Shown here piece by piece: positions 8,742 through 17,039 of a DNA stretch of 47,270 bases. The position numbers and the translations under genes are program-made. Under the pieces are notes generated by a model. The model ran no database searches. It saw only the letters and a program-made list of their open reading frames with translations, and was not told the DNA's origin. Positions within the stretch are counted from its first letter, which is position 1; every line of letters starts with the position of its first letter. The DNA comes from Desulfuromonas sp. (lineage in GTDB: Bacteria > Desulfobacterota > Desulfuromonadia > Desulfuromonadales > Desulfuromonadaceae), in NCBI GenBank assembly GCA_021162745.1, contig JAGGYC010000160.1, forward strand, positions 1 through 47,270. The letters run 5' to 3'.

Positions 8742-8910
8742 TTAGCAGCCTGCCGGACTTTGCAAGAATCTACTGCGAAATCATCTGATCGGCTCATATT
8801 TCCGTACCTTTTCGACAAATAGTCCAGCTATTAGCTCTCAAATGTCCGAAAATCTGCTCTCGAACAGCTAATTTCTCGCTACGATTCGCTAAGCCCAACA
8901 GGCTGCTAAG
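8741..8910. repeat. 170-bp element with imperfect terminal inverted repeats (MITE/REP-like)
   Basis: The stretch between gmhA and the kinase gene begins TTTAGCAGCCTGCCGGACTT and ends with the near reverse complement, AAGCCCAACAGGCTGCTAAG. Over about 20 bases only a few positions differ, and TAGCAGCCTG/CAGGCTGCTA is perfect. Inside are further small palindromes (CTATTAGCT near 8827, AACAGCTAA near 8864). The right end runs into the gmhA stop codon and the left end abuts the kinase start codon. No ORF and no clear target-site duplication. It looks like a short mobile-type or extragenic palindromic repeat; the copy number elsewhere in the genome would decide. Confidence 0.6.
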
Positions 8911-9481
8911 CGTCCGCAAACAGTTCAGATTCAATCAAATCACAGAGGATATGGATCAGCGTCAGATGCACCTCCTGAATACGCGGCGTATCGTTGACGG
9001 CAACGGTCAGCGCTAAATCCACCTGTGACGCAATCTCGCCGCCATCCCGCCCCAGTAAACCGACCGTGGTGCACTCTTTATCTGCTGCCATATTGAGTGC
9101 CCGCAGCACATTGGCGGAATTTCCGCTGGTGGAGATCCCCACCACTACGTCACCGGGCTGAGCCAGCGCTTCCACCTGACGACTGAATACCTGCTCATAG
9201 CCAAAATCGTTGGCCACGGCGGTAAGGATGGAGGTGTCGGTGGTCAGAGCAATCGCCGCCAGAGCAGCACGATTCTTTAAAAAACGACCTACCAACTCAG
9301 CGGCAAAATGTTGGGCATCGGCCGCCGAACCGCCATTGCCCATGACGAGAATTTTGTTCCCCTGTCGCAACGCCTGACACATCCGCCGGGCACAGCGTTC
9401 CACATCGGCCGCCATCGGCGGAACCACCTGCTGAAATACTTCGATATGGCTGTTGATATGCTGACTGATCTTTCCCTGCAT
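8906..9481 (-). CDS. gmhA: D-sedoheptulose 7-phosphate isomerase
   Basis: A 191-residue SIS-domain enzyme that makes D-glycero-D-manno-heptose 7-phosphate, the first step towards ADP-heptose for the inner core. Seen are [20 protein letters not shown] (about residues 49-68), with the Ser and acidic residues of the sugar-phosphate site, [10 protein letters not shown] (about 115-124), and the C-terminal helix [17 protein letters not shown], which supplies the catalytic His and Glu. Length is standard. AAGGAG lies nine bases before the ATG. Both flanks are repeat elements rather than tight gene junctions, so it may be expressed partly by itself, yet it lies between heptosyltransferase and core genes as expected. 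Confidence 0.96.
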   Translation of the reverse strand: MQGKISQHINSHIEVFQQVVPPMAADVERCARRMCQALRQGNKILVMGNGGSAADAQHFAAELVGRFLKNRAALAAIALTTDTSILTAVANDFGYEQVFSRQVEALAQPGDVVVGISTSGNSANVLRALNMAADKECTTVGLLGRDGGEIASQVDLALTVAVNDTPRIQEVHLTLIHILCDLIESELFADA

Positions 9482-9530
9482 AGAACGCGTCTCCTTATGC
9501 CATTTAATAATCCAAAAACAGAAACCTGTT

Positions 9531-9810
9531 TAGCCGCAGATACAATCTGATTAAATCTGATAGGTCAAAAACAGTATCAGCCACGGACAAGGGCTAAAAG
9601 CTCTCAACCTAATTCAACAGGGATGCACAGGATGCTCAGGATTTAAAACCTGAAAACCAAAAGCCTTTATCCTGTCTATCCTGAATATCCCTGTTCATTC
9701 TGCCTTACAGATTCTAAAACCTTTGTCCGTGTGGGTCCGTGGCTAACTTTATGTCCTTGACGTTGCTTTTGATTTTAACATCAGACCTTATCAGATTTTA
9801 TCAGCGGCTA
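9531..9810. repeat. 280-bp nested imperfect palindrome filling the waaC-gmhA gap
   Basis: The 382-base gap between waaC and gmhA holds no gene but three nested arm pairs. The outer pair is 9531-9566 with 9784-9810 (TAGCCGCAGAT...AATCTGAT against ATCAGATTTTATCAGCGGCTA). The middle pair is AGCCACGGACAA at 9579-9590 with TCCGTGGCT at 9736-9744. The inner pair is 9616-9642 with 9669-9695, about 21 of 27 positions matching (AACAGGGAT...CAGGAT). The transcript could fold into one long interrupted hairpin. After it comes CTTTGCGCCTTGGCGCGAGA (9828-9847). Similar strings occur, from memory, between genes in many unrelated bacteria. No promoter is claimed here. Confidence 0.7.
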
Positions 9811-9863
9811 ATAGCTTTTGACCTTCTTTGCGCCTTGGCGCGAGAAGAAGAATTATGTCTGAT

Positions 9864-10922
9864 TTATTCACTCAATTGCGTAGAATCAGCCGTTAGTTCG
9901 ATAATGGCTTGGTACACATCATCAACGCTGATCGACATGGCACACTCCGTATCCCTGTCGCACTGTTTACGCAGGCAGGGAGCACAACTCAGCGACGTCT
10001 GCAAACGACGGTGGTTCTCACCCTGTGGACCATTACGCGTGGCATCGGTGACCCGAAACAGCGATACCGTCGGCGTGCCCAGAGCGGCAGCAATATGAAT
10101 CGGACCGGTATCACAACCAACAACCAGGCTAACGCGATCAAGCAATGCCACCAGCTCCGGCAAACTGCCACGTGGCCAGACCAGTGCTCTTCCAGCGGTC
10201 GCTTCGGATATGGCCAATGCCGCCACCAACTCGACATCGTTGCCCCAGGTCAGTAGCGGCATCAATTCGGTCTGCTCGACTAGTTGCTGAGCCAGCTTCT
10301 TCCAACTCTTTAAACTCCACAGCTTCGTCTGCCATGTTGTCCCATAATGCAGTACAACCAGCGAGCGCTGCGATAAATTGCGTTCCTCAAGCTGCTGTTC
10401 AACCCGCACTCTGGCCTGCAAATCCACATGGATCGGCCCCGCTGTTCGCACATCCTCGCCATGGGGAAGCGCGGCACGCACCACAGCTAATGAACGCTCG
10501 GCGACATGATGATCGTCGCCAGTTAAGGATACACGATGATTGGTCGCCAACAGGTTGGGCCACTCACGCACCTGATGGCGGTCAAAACCATATTTAGCCT
10601 CAGCACGGCTGAGCAGGGTGAACAAACCGCTCTTACTGTTACCCTGCAGGTCAAATACCAGATCATAACGTTGCTGACGCAGCTGACGGCAAAAACGCCA
10701 CAGTTCACGCAGCAAGGCAAAAGGAGATAATTTCCGCCAGCATTTGGTCTGCAAGGGGATCACTTGGTTGATCAAGGGATGGCCATTGAGCACCGGGGCA
10801 AAGCCCTCTTCCACCAGCCAGTCGATCTCAATATCGGGATCTACGTTCTTCAAATAGGCCAGCACCGGCAGAGTATGGACAACATCGCCCAGGGCACTGA
10901 CTTTAACGATCAGTACTTTCAT
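9864..10922 (-). CDS. waaC: Lipopolysaccharide heptosyltransferase I-like (GT9)
   Basis: A 352-residue GT9 protein. It opens with MKVLIVKVSALGDVVHTLP, the classical heptosyltransferase I start with the catalytic Asp in GD, then IDWLVEEGFAPVL. In the C-terminal half VVGCDTGPIHIAAALGTPTVSLF carries the D-[ST]-GPxH motif that binds ADP-heptose. These enzymes attach heptose I to Kdo at the inner face of the inner membrane. A Cys-rich segment near the C-terminus (SCAPCLRKQCDRDTEC) is common in this group. Its ATG overlaps the waaF stop by four bases, so the two are coupled. waaC is preferred over waaF or waaQ because of the N-terminal signature, though donor order is not proven. Confidence 0.9.
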   Translation of the reverse strand: MKVLIVKVSALGDVVHTLPVLAYLKNVDPDIEIDWLVEEGFAPVLNGHPLINQVIPLQTKCWRKLSPFALLRELWRFCRQLRQQRYDLVFDLQGNSKSGLFTLLSRAEAKYGFDRHQVREWPNLLATNHRVSLTGDDHHVAERSLAVVRAALPHGEDVRTAGPIHVDLQARVRVEQQLEERNLSQRSLVVLHYGTTWQTKLWSLKSWKKLAQQLVEQTELMPLLTWGNDVELVAALAISEATAGRALVWPRGSLPELVALLDRVSLVVGCDTGPIHIAAALGTPTVSLFRVTDATRNGPQGENHRRLQTSLSCAPCLRKQCDRDTECAMSISVDDVYQAIIELTADSTQLSE

Positions 10923-11953
10923 TCAGCGTCATCCAACAGCTGACAGGCCGCGCTGATCACATCGTCGGCAGTAATTGCCGTCATACAGCGATGATCCGTC
11001 GGACATTGGCGCAACAGGCACGGAGCGCAATCGGTCTCTTTGCGGACAATCTTGACATTATCTGAAGCCGGGCAGGTGGTGGTGTGGTCCGTGGGTCCAA
11101 ACACAGCGACAATCGGCGTCGCGAAGGCCGAGGCCACATGCATCGGTCCCGAGTCATTACTGACCAGCAGACGGCTGTGGGCCAACAGTGCCATCATCTG
11201 GCGCACCGAGGTCTGTCCGACCATATTGAGCGGTTGATTGCTCATTGCGGCGGCGATATCGCGACCGATCTCCATCTCACCGGGACCGCCGGTCAACACA
11301 ATATGGGCATCATAGCGTTCGGCCAGCGTATCAGCCACCTCGGCAAACCGCTCTGGAAACCAACGCTTGGCAGAGCCATAGGCGGCACCGGGGTTGATGG
11401 CAATCACATTATCACTTTGGAGAACAGATTGGGCCCACTGCTGTTCATCCTCATCACAGGCCAGACACAGCTGTTCATCGCCACCCGTTATCCCCAACTG
11501 ACCCAGCAGTTGCAGGTAATAATCGGTGTGATGCAAACGCTTATCTTCAGCAGTAACGGTCACCGGATAGTTGAGCAGCAAGCGCCGACCATCGGTGGTG
11601 TAACCAGCACGGCGTGGAATCCCAGCCACGAAAGCAAGTAACGCCGCTTCAATGGCATTCTGCAACAGCACCGCAGCGTCAAACCGTTGCGCACGCAACT
11701 CCTTGACCATCCGCCAGAAACCAGCCAATCCACGATGAAAACCTTTGCGATCATAGATCATCACCCGATCGACACTGGGATGATATTTGAACAGCTCCGC
11801 CACCAGCGGGTTGGCCAGCATAACGATCTCGGCCTGGGGATACTGCGCACGCAAGGCAGCAAGTGCCGGAGTGGTCATCACCGCATCGCCAATCCAGTTG
11901 GTGCCACGCACCAGAATCCGTTGCAACGGAACCTGTCCGAGTTGCCTAGCCAC
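10919..11953 (-). CDS. waaF: Lipopolysaccharide heptosyltransferase II
   Basis: A 344-residue GT9 enzyme that adds heptose II to heptose I of the core. The N-terminal ILVRGTNWIGDAVMTTPAL is the hallmark of WaaF. The second half has AINPGAAYGSAKRWFPERFAE (split here by a short loop) and LLVSNDSGPMHVASAFATPIVAVFG, the donor-binding motif. A Cys-containing tail resembles that of its neighbour WaaC. The start is GTG at 11953 with GGAG about 11 bases upstream. No better ATG exists before the IGDAV motif. Five bases separate it from the Trm112-like gene upstream, and it overlaps waaC by four bases. Confidence 0.95.
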   Translation of the reverse strand: MARQLGQVPLQRILVRGTNWIGDAVMTTPALAALRAQYPQAEIVMLANPLVAELFKYHPSVDRVMIYDRKGFHRGLAGFWRMVKELRAQRFDAAVLLQNAIEAALLAFVAGIPRRAGYTTDGRRLLLNYPVTVTAEDKRLHHTDYYLQLLGQLGITGGDEQLCLACDEDEQQWAQSVLQSDNVIAINPGAAYGSAKRWFPERFAEVADTLAERYDAHIVLTGGPGEMEIGRDIAAAMSNQPLNMVGQTSVRQMMALLAHSRLLVSNDSGPMHVASAFATPIVAVFGPTDHTTTCPASDNVKIVRKETDCAPCLLRQCPTDHRCMTAITADDVISAACQLLDDAE

Positions 11954-11958
11954 GGTGG

Positions 11959-12129
11959 TTAAAGCTCCAGCGGTGTAGCTTCGTCAATCAGCATCACCGG
12001 CACACCATCTCGCACCGGATAGGCTAATTGGCAATGAGGACAGACCAGTGTCTGCTCTTCAGAACTGTTCAGTTCCCCTTTGCATTGCGGGCAGACGAGA
12101 AGATCAAGCAATTGTTGATTTAGGGACAT
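11959..12129 (-). CDS. Trm112/YcaR-family small zinc-ribbon-like protein
   Basis: A 56-residue protein with two CPxC pairs (LLVCPQCKGEL and LVCPHCQLAYPVRDGVPVML), the signature of the UPF0434/Trm112-like family. The Cys pairs probably bind zinc. In bacteria the function is not settled; members sit next to lpxK and kdsB in many LPS clusters, as here next to lpxK and waaF. The frame extends upstream to 12168, but the ATG at 12129 has GGAG eight bases before it and gives the family length. Just upstream lies a short palindromic element (12157-12225). Confidence 0.9.
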   Translation of the reverse strand: MSLNQQLLDLLVCPQCKGELNSSEEQTLVCPHCQLAYPVRDGVPVMLIDEATPLEL

Positions 12130-12156
12130 GTTTAATTCTCCAATGGTTCCATTTTT

Positions 12157-12225
12157 ACCACGAAACACACGAAATACTCGAAAAAGTCAAAATCACTACG
12201 TTCGTGTTTTTTGTGTGTTTCGGGG
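12157..12225. repeat. Short palindromic repeat between lpxK and the Trm112-like gene
   Basis: Arms ACCACGAAACACACGAA (from 12157) and TTCGTGTTTTTTGTGTGTTT (from 12201) are close reverse complements (the CGAAACACAC block is perfect) around a core of about 16 bases. The whole fills most of the 110-base gap. In type it resembles the nested element at 9531-9810: low-GC, repeated words, hairpin in RNA, no ORF. It could stabilise or attenuate the LPS operon message, or be a selfish repeat. Confidence 0.6.
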
Positions 12226-12239
12226 TTTACAAACGGTTA

Positions 12240-13361
12240 TCAGCTAAATAACGCCTCGACAAATTGTTCGAGAACATCGGGTTCCAGCGGTTCAAACACC
12301 AATGCACACGAACAACAGGGGATCTCAAACAACGCCGATTGCAGTTTGACGGCGTCTTTTTCCGTCGTCAGCAGGAAATCAGCACCATCCACTCCATCAG
12401 CTCCCACAGATCCGTAAGCCAGTGCCCGGATCGAATCGAGTAACGACTCAGTATACTCACAATGATCCGCCAGCGCTAAGGTTGCCTGCAAATCAATGCC
12501 CAGCCCTTCAAGACCGGAAAAAAAATCCGCCGGATTGGCGATCCCGGCAAAGGCGACACAGCGCCCCTGTTGCAACTGCTCTAAAGAATAACTCTGCCCC
12601 TGTAAATCACGCACGGTATCGTCAAGGTGCTGACGAGCACGCACCAACGGTTGGGAAAACGGCGCTAATGATGCCAACGACATGAGCGAATCACTGCCCA
12701 CATCACCGAGCGGATAACGGGTCAGAATAAACAGATCAGCCCGCGCCGACGCCGAGGGGAACTCTCTGAGCAACCCTGCCGGCAGCAAATGGCCGTTACC
12801 CAGCGGATGCCGACTGTCGAATAGCAGCAGATTCAGATCACGCTTTACAGCCAGATGTTGATAGCCATCATCGAGGAGGATAACCTCGGCGGCATACTGC
12901 TCGACGGCGAGCTGTATCCCCACAGAGCGCCGCGGAGCGACAATCACTATCGCTTCAGGGTTACGCATGGCCAACAGGTAGGGTTCGTCACCACATTGAG
13001 CTGCCGACAACAGCGGCCCATTGCCTGCACAGACCACTCGCACCGGAACCCCTTTTTCACCGCCATAACCGCGGCTGACCACGGCCACCCGCCGACCACG
13101 ATGCAGCTGGCCTTGCAGCAGATAGTCGACCATGGGCGTCTTGCCGGTACCACCGACCGCCAGATTACCGACGGAGATCACCGGCACCGGACTGCGATAG
13201 CTGGCCAAACACTGACGGCGGTAGAGCCAGGCACGCACAACATTAATCACACCATACAACCAGCCCAACGGCACCAGTACGGCCAGCAGCAGTGATTCGG
13301 CGGCTGACTGTGCCCCCTGGCTGGCCAGACGGCGATAAAACAGGGCTAATCGGGTACGCAT
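12240..13361 (-). CDS. lpxK: Tetraacyldisaccharide 4'-kinase
   Basis: LpxK phosphorylates the 4' position of the tetraacyldisaccharide 1-phosphate to make lipid IVA at the inner membrane. Residues 1-40 form a hydrophobic N-terminal helix. The Walker A region is SVGNLAVGGTGKTP (about 63-76), followed by VSRGYGG and the family's LLDDGYQH and FDSRHPLGNGHLLPAGLLRE. The frame is open upstream to 13445, but the ATG at 13361 (MRTRLALFYRRLA) fits the family N-terminus and gives 373 residues; it overlaps waaA by 16 bases. The C-terminal half (AFAGIANPADFF, LLTTEKDAVKL) is typical. It is followed by a palindromic gap and then the Trm112-like gene. Confidence 0.95.
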   Translation of the reverse strand: MRTRLALFYRRLASQGAQSAAESLLLAVLVPLGWLYGVINVVRAWLYRRQCLASYRSPVPVISVGNLAVGGTGKTPMVDYLLQGQLHRGRRVAVVSRGYGGEKGVPVRVVCAGNGPLLSAAQCGDEPYLLAMRNPEAIVIVAPRRSVGIQLAVEQYAAEVILLDDGYQHLAVKRDLNLLLFDSRHPLGNGHLLPAGLLREFPSASARADLFILTRYPLGDVGSDSLMSLASLAPFSQPLVRARQHLDDTVRDLQGQSYSLEQLQQGRCVAFAGIANPADFFSGLEGLGIDLQATLALADHCEYTESLLDSIRALAYGSVGADGVDGADFLLTTEKDAVKLQSALFEIPCCSCALVFEPLEPDVLEQFVEALFS

Positions 13362-14644
13362 CGCGAAATCTCGCGCAACGTTTTCTGACTGGCGCCGGCA
13401 TTTTTCTGTAATAATGACCAGCTTTTTTCGCCCATCTGCTGACATTGTTCTGGTGATGAGAGCAGGTGCTCCATCAACGCAAACAGAGCATTTTCATCAC
13501 TGACACGTCCTCCCCCCTGTGCCTGTTCAACGAGGGCAGCAATCTCACGAAAATTATGCATATGCTCACCGAACACCACAGCCTTTTTCAGCAACGACGC
13601 CTCAAGGATATTATGGCCACCGGTCGGGACCAGGCTGCCGCCAACAAAAACAACATCAGCCATGCGGTAGAATTTCAACATCTCACCAATGGTATCAACC
13701 AGCAACACGCCACCATGGGTAATCAACGGATCGGGCTGCTGTGACCGTAAACGCCAGGAAAGTTTGGCATTATTGAGCAACTCAGCAACCACTTTGCACC
13801 GATCGGGATGACGTGGTACCAGAATCAGCAGCAGATCAGGCTGTTTTTCCAACAAACGCTGGAAAACCGCAATCACCTGCTCCTCTTCGCCACTGTGGGT
13901 GCTACCTGCGACCCAGATCCGGCTGTGAGGATCAAGACCAAACTCGCCACGCAACTGCTGCGAATCGAGATCCGGCGGCAAGGTGGACTCCATATCAAAC
14001 TTCAGGTTACCCGTTACCGTAATCCGCTGCTCGGGCGCACCCAGTTGAGCTATACGCTCCGCATCCATCTCTGATTGCATGCAAAAACCGGTCAACTGTT
14101 CCAATAACGGCTGCAGTAACCTCTTCACCCGGCTATAACGGGGAAAAGAGCGATCCGAGATACGACCATTGACCAACTGCACCGGAATCTGCATCCGATG
14201 ACACTGACGAATAAAATTCGGCCACAATTCGGTTTCGACGATCAAGACATGATTCGGCTTAACCTGCTGTAGTACACGACGCACCACCCACGATGCATCG
14301 AGGGGAAAAAACAGTCGTTCATCGACCTCTTTGATCCCCTGAGCGATGGCATGTCCCGTTTCAGTAACATTGGACAGAAGCAGTACCGCTTGCGGATATT
14401 CAGCACGCAATGCCTTGATCAATGGAATGGCCGCACGCGTTTCTCCGACAGAAACGGCATGAATCCAAAACACCTGACGACCGCCAAAAGCAGAGAAACG
14501 AACCTGACGGTCTTTGTCAAAAAAACCCAATCGTTCCCGGATACCACGGCGTACCTTGCCCTGCAACAATCCACGCAGCAGATAGCACGGTACCAGAAAC
14601 AAAGCCGTCAACCAAACAACGATATCATACAGCAGATAGACCAT
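13346..14644 (-). CDS. waaA: 3-deoxy-D-manno-octulosonic acid transferase (Kdo transferase)
   Basis: WaaA (KdtA) moves Kdo from CMP-Kdo to lipid IVA. The 432-residue product from ATG 14644 starts MVYLLYDIVVWL, an N-terminal membrane anchor, then GIRERLGFF, the region of the conserved glutamate. It continues with WIHAVSVGETRAA, LLSNVTETGHAIA, IVETELWPNFI and the C-terminal GGSLVPTGGHNILEA, a GT30 hallmark. The frame extends 39 codons upstream, but GGAGAG six bases before 14644 and the family length decide the start. It overlaps the DUF374 gene by 20 bases and lpxK by 16. Whether it adds one Kdo or two cannot be told from sequence. Confidence 0.95.
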   Translation of the reverse strand: MVYLLYDIVVWLTALFLVPCYLLRGLLQGKVRRGIRERLGFFDKDRQVRFSAFGGRQVFWIHAVSVGETRAAIPLIKALRAEYPQAVLLLSNVTETGHAIAQGIKEVDERLFFPLDASWVVRRVLQQVKPNHVLIVETELWPNFIRQCHRMQIPVQLVNGRISDRSFPRYSRVKRLLQPLLEQLTGFCMQSEMDAERIAQLGAPEQRITVTGNLKFDMESTLPPDLDSQQLRGEFGLDPHSRIWVAGSTHSGEEEQVIAVFQRLLEKQPDLLLILVPRHPDRCKVVAELLNNAKLSWRLRSQQPDPLITHGGVLLVDTIGEMLKFYRMADVVFVGGSLVPTGGHNILEASLLKKAVVFGEHMHNFREIAALVEQAQGGGRVSDENALFALMEHLLSSPEQCQQMGEKSWSLLQKNAGASQKTLREISRCVPD

Positions 14645-15320
14645 AACTCTCCAGTTGCGCTTCTGCACGGCGCTGATTATCAAGCATTGCCTGTTGTAAA
14701 CGGTTTCTAAACTGCTGCGGATCTTCGTGGCGATCACAATATAGCGGTTCACCATAAGCATAGATCAATCGACCGAACGGATAAGGCAACAAAAAACGAT
14801 CCCACGAGGCAAAACGGTAGCCACGGCTACAAACCAGGGCCATAGGCACCACCGGCCGCCCCGAAAGACGGGCCAACTGCACTACACCTTCTTTCATCTG
14901 GTGACGTGGGCCACGCGGGCCGTCCGGAGTGATGACCAGATCATAAGGCTGTTTGGCCAGTCGCAATAATTGTTTAAACGCCGCGCCGCCACCGCGACTC
15001 GATGAACCGCGCACCGCCTTCTGCCCAAGATAATGCATGGTACGGGCGATCAGTTCACCATCGCGCGAAGCGCTGATCAGGATCTGCGCCCCGGCCCCAC
15101 CATTTCCCTTATAGCCCTGAGCCATCAGCAGCAGTTGGTCATGCCAGAAAGCAAGAATCACCGGCTCATTGTGCTGCCAGCGTTCACGCACAGCATCGGC
15201 CCCCACGGTCTCATGGCGCACCAGCAGTGCCAGCAGACGGATAATCCCCGCAGCCAGAAACGGCACCACATTGATCAGCAACCATTCACCAAGTTGTTTC
15301 ATGCCAAAGTCCTTAGCCAT
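14625..15320 (-). CDS. DUF374 lysophospholipid-acyltransferase-like protein
   Basis: A 231-residue membrane-associated protein of the DUF374/LPLAT type. Seen are a hydrophobic N-terminus (LLINVVPFLAAGIIRLLALL), ILAFWHDQLLLM near residue 54, SASRDGELIA, VRGSSSRGGGAAF and VITPDGPRGPRHQMKEG. These match DUF374, whose members sit next to msbA or waaA in many Gram-negatives and are suspected acyltransferases. No typical HtrB/LpxL gene is in the window, so this protein might supply a late acyl chain to Kdo-lipid IVA; that is inference. Start ATG 15320 overlaps the msbA stop (TGATG). The TTG one codon upstream is less likely. Confidence 0.88.
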   Translation of the reverse strand: MAKDFGMKQLGEWLLINVVPFLAAGIIRLLALLVRHETVGADAVRERWQHNEPVILAFWHDQLLLMAQGYKGNGGAGAQILISASRDGELIARTMHYLGQKAVRGSSSRGGGAAFKQLLRLAKQPYDLVITPDGPRGPRHQMKEGVVQLARLSGRPVVPMALVCSRGYRFASWDRFLLPYPFGRLIYAYGEPLYCDRHEDPQQFRNRLQQAMLDNQRRAEAQLESYGLSAV

Positions 15321-17038
15321 CAATCCTTAAACTGTAGATCGTGCAAACGGCGATACGTTCCATCAACTGCAAGCAATTGTGCATGGCTGCCTCGCTCAAC
15401 CAGCTTGCCATGCTCCATCACCAAGATCTCATCGGCATGCATAATGGTCGATAAACGGTGGGCAATGACAAACGTGGTCCGTTCCTGCATCAGATTTGCC
15501 AGTGCTCTCTGCACCACGGTTTCGCTTTCGGTATCCAGTGCACTGGTCGCTTCGTCGAGCAACAGAATGGGTGCATCACGCAAAATGGCCCGGGCAATAC
15601 AGATCCGCTGGCGTTGACCACCGGATAAACGCACCCCGCGATCACCAATAACCGTCTCATACCCCTGCGGCATCTCGCGAATAAACTCATCAGCATAAGC
15701 CATACGCGCCGCATTTTCCACCTCTTCGTCACTGGCTTGAAGGTTGGAATAACGGATATTGTTGGACAACGTATCGTGGAACAGAAATGTTTCCTGATCC
15801 ACCAGGGCAATCTGCTGTTTCAAACTATCCTGAGTGACATGGGCAATATCCTGGCCATCAATGCGAATCACCCCCTGCTGCGGATCGTAGAACCGGGCCA
15901 GCAAGCCAATCAGTGTCGACTTACCGGCACCACTGGCACCGACCAGAGCCACCATCCGTCCCGGCAGCACATCGACAGTGAAATCCTTCAATACCAGTTC
16001 ATCATCATAGCCGAAGTCAACATGCTCAAAACTTACATGACCACGACTACGCGGCAGCTCAATGGCATCAAGAGTATCGGTGACATCAACCGGGGTATCG
16101 AGCAAATCAAAGACCCGCTCAGCGGCCCCCACCGCTTTCTGGATGACGTTATTGGTCTTGATCAAACGTTTCATCGGCCCATACATCATACCCATGGCGG
16201 CAATGAACGACAACAGTTCTCCCTGGGTGATAGCACCGCTCATCACCCGCTGCAAGCCATACCACAACACGCCGGCAGCGCCGAACGAGGCCAACAGCTC
16301 TATGATCGGTGCCGTCGCCGCATCATAGCGGATCACCTTCTTCATCCGCAGATAGAAGTTCCAGTTTTCATCACCGAATTTGTCTTTTTCCGCCCTTTCG
16401 GTACCAAAGGCCTTGATCACCTTGATGCCACTGAACGATTCCTGGAGAATCGACGTCAGGATCCCCATATTGGCGAGACTTTTCCGCACATATTTTTTAA
16501 TGCGCCGACCGATATGTGATGCCGGTACCACCGCCACCGGCAAAACGACAAAAGCAACAATCGCCAAGCGCCAATCGTTGTAGAACAGCAGAAAGACCAT
16601 CCCGATCAGGGTCAAGCCCTCACGCACCATGGCCACCAACTCATCAGCAGCGGACTTCTGCAACATGCCGACATCGTTGAGGATACTCGACACCACGCTA
16701 CCGGCTGGAGTCCGTGAATAGAAGCCCATGGACAGATCAATTGAATGGCAAAACAGGTCATTGCGCAGATCTTGTACCACCAGCTGTCCGGCAGTCTTCA
16801 TAAAGTATTCCTGCACGTAGCGGGAGGCACCTTTCACCGCCGCCAAGCCAACAACCACCATGGCCGCCAGATTAACCAGCGACATAGATCGTTCGGCAAG
16901 CACATGATCCACCAGCGGCTGTACCAGTTTGGCAATGGCCACATCGGTTCCGGCCACCCCTAACGAAGCAATCATGGCAAACACAATACGCCGGGTATAG
17001 GGTTTGGAATAGCGCAGCAGTCGCTTATAGACCAGCAT
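15320..17038 (-). CDS. msbA: Lipid A export ATP-binding/permease protein MsbA
   Basis: A half-transporter of 572 residues that flips lipid A-core across the inner membrane. Residues about 1-310 form the six-helix ABC exporter domain. The nucleotide-binding domain follows with Walker A GASGAGKST (about 366-374), Q-loop DQETFLF, signature LSGGQRQR (about 470), Walker B ILLLDEATSALD and the switch His in IAHRLST. The frame runs upstream to 17089, but ATG 17038, one base after the lpxB stop, gives the usual N-terminus MLVYKRLLRYSKPY. It sits between lpxB and a suspected acyltransferase, fitting a lipid A function rather than a drug exporter. Confidence 0.95.
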   Translation of the reverse strand: MLVYKRLLRYSKPYTRRIVFAMIASLGVAGTDVAIAKLVQPLVDHVLAERSMSLVNLAAMVVVGLAAVKGASRYVQEYFMKTAGQLVVQDLRNDLFCHSIDLSMGFYSRTPAGSVVSSILNDVGMLQKSAADELVAMVREGLTLIGMVFLLFYNDWRLAIVAFVVLPVAVVPASHIGRRIKKYVRKSLANMGILTSILQESFSGIKVIKAFGTERAEKDKFGDENWNFYLRMKKVIRYDAATAPIIELLASFGAAGVLWYGLQRVMSGAITQGELLSFIAAMGMMYGPMKRLIKTNNVIQKAVGAAERVFDLLDTPVDVTDTLDAIELPRSRGHVSFEHVDFGYDDELVLKDFTVDVLPGRMVALVGASGAGKSTLIGLLARFYDPQQGVIRIDGQDIAHVTQDSLKQQIALVDQETFLFHDTLSNNIRYSNLQASDEEVENAARMAYADEFIREMPQGYETVIGDRGVRLSGGQRQRICIARAILRDAPILLLDEATSALDTESETVVQRALANLMQERTTFVIAHRLSTIMHADEILVMEHGKLVERGSHAQLLAVDGTYRRLHDLQFKD

Positions 17039-17039
17039 A

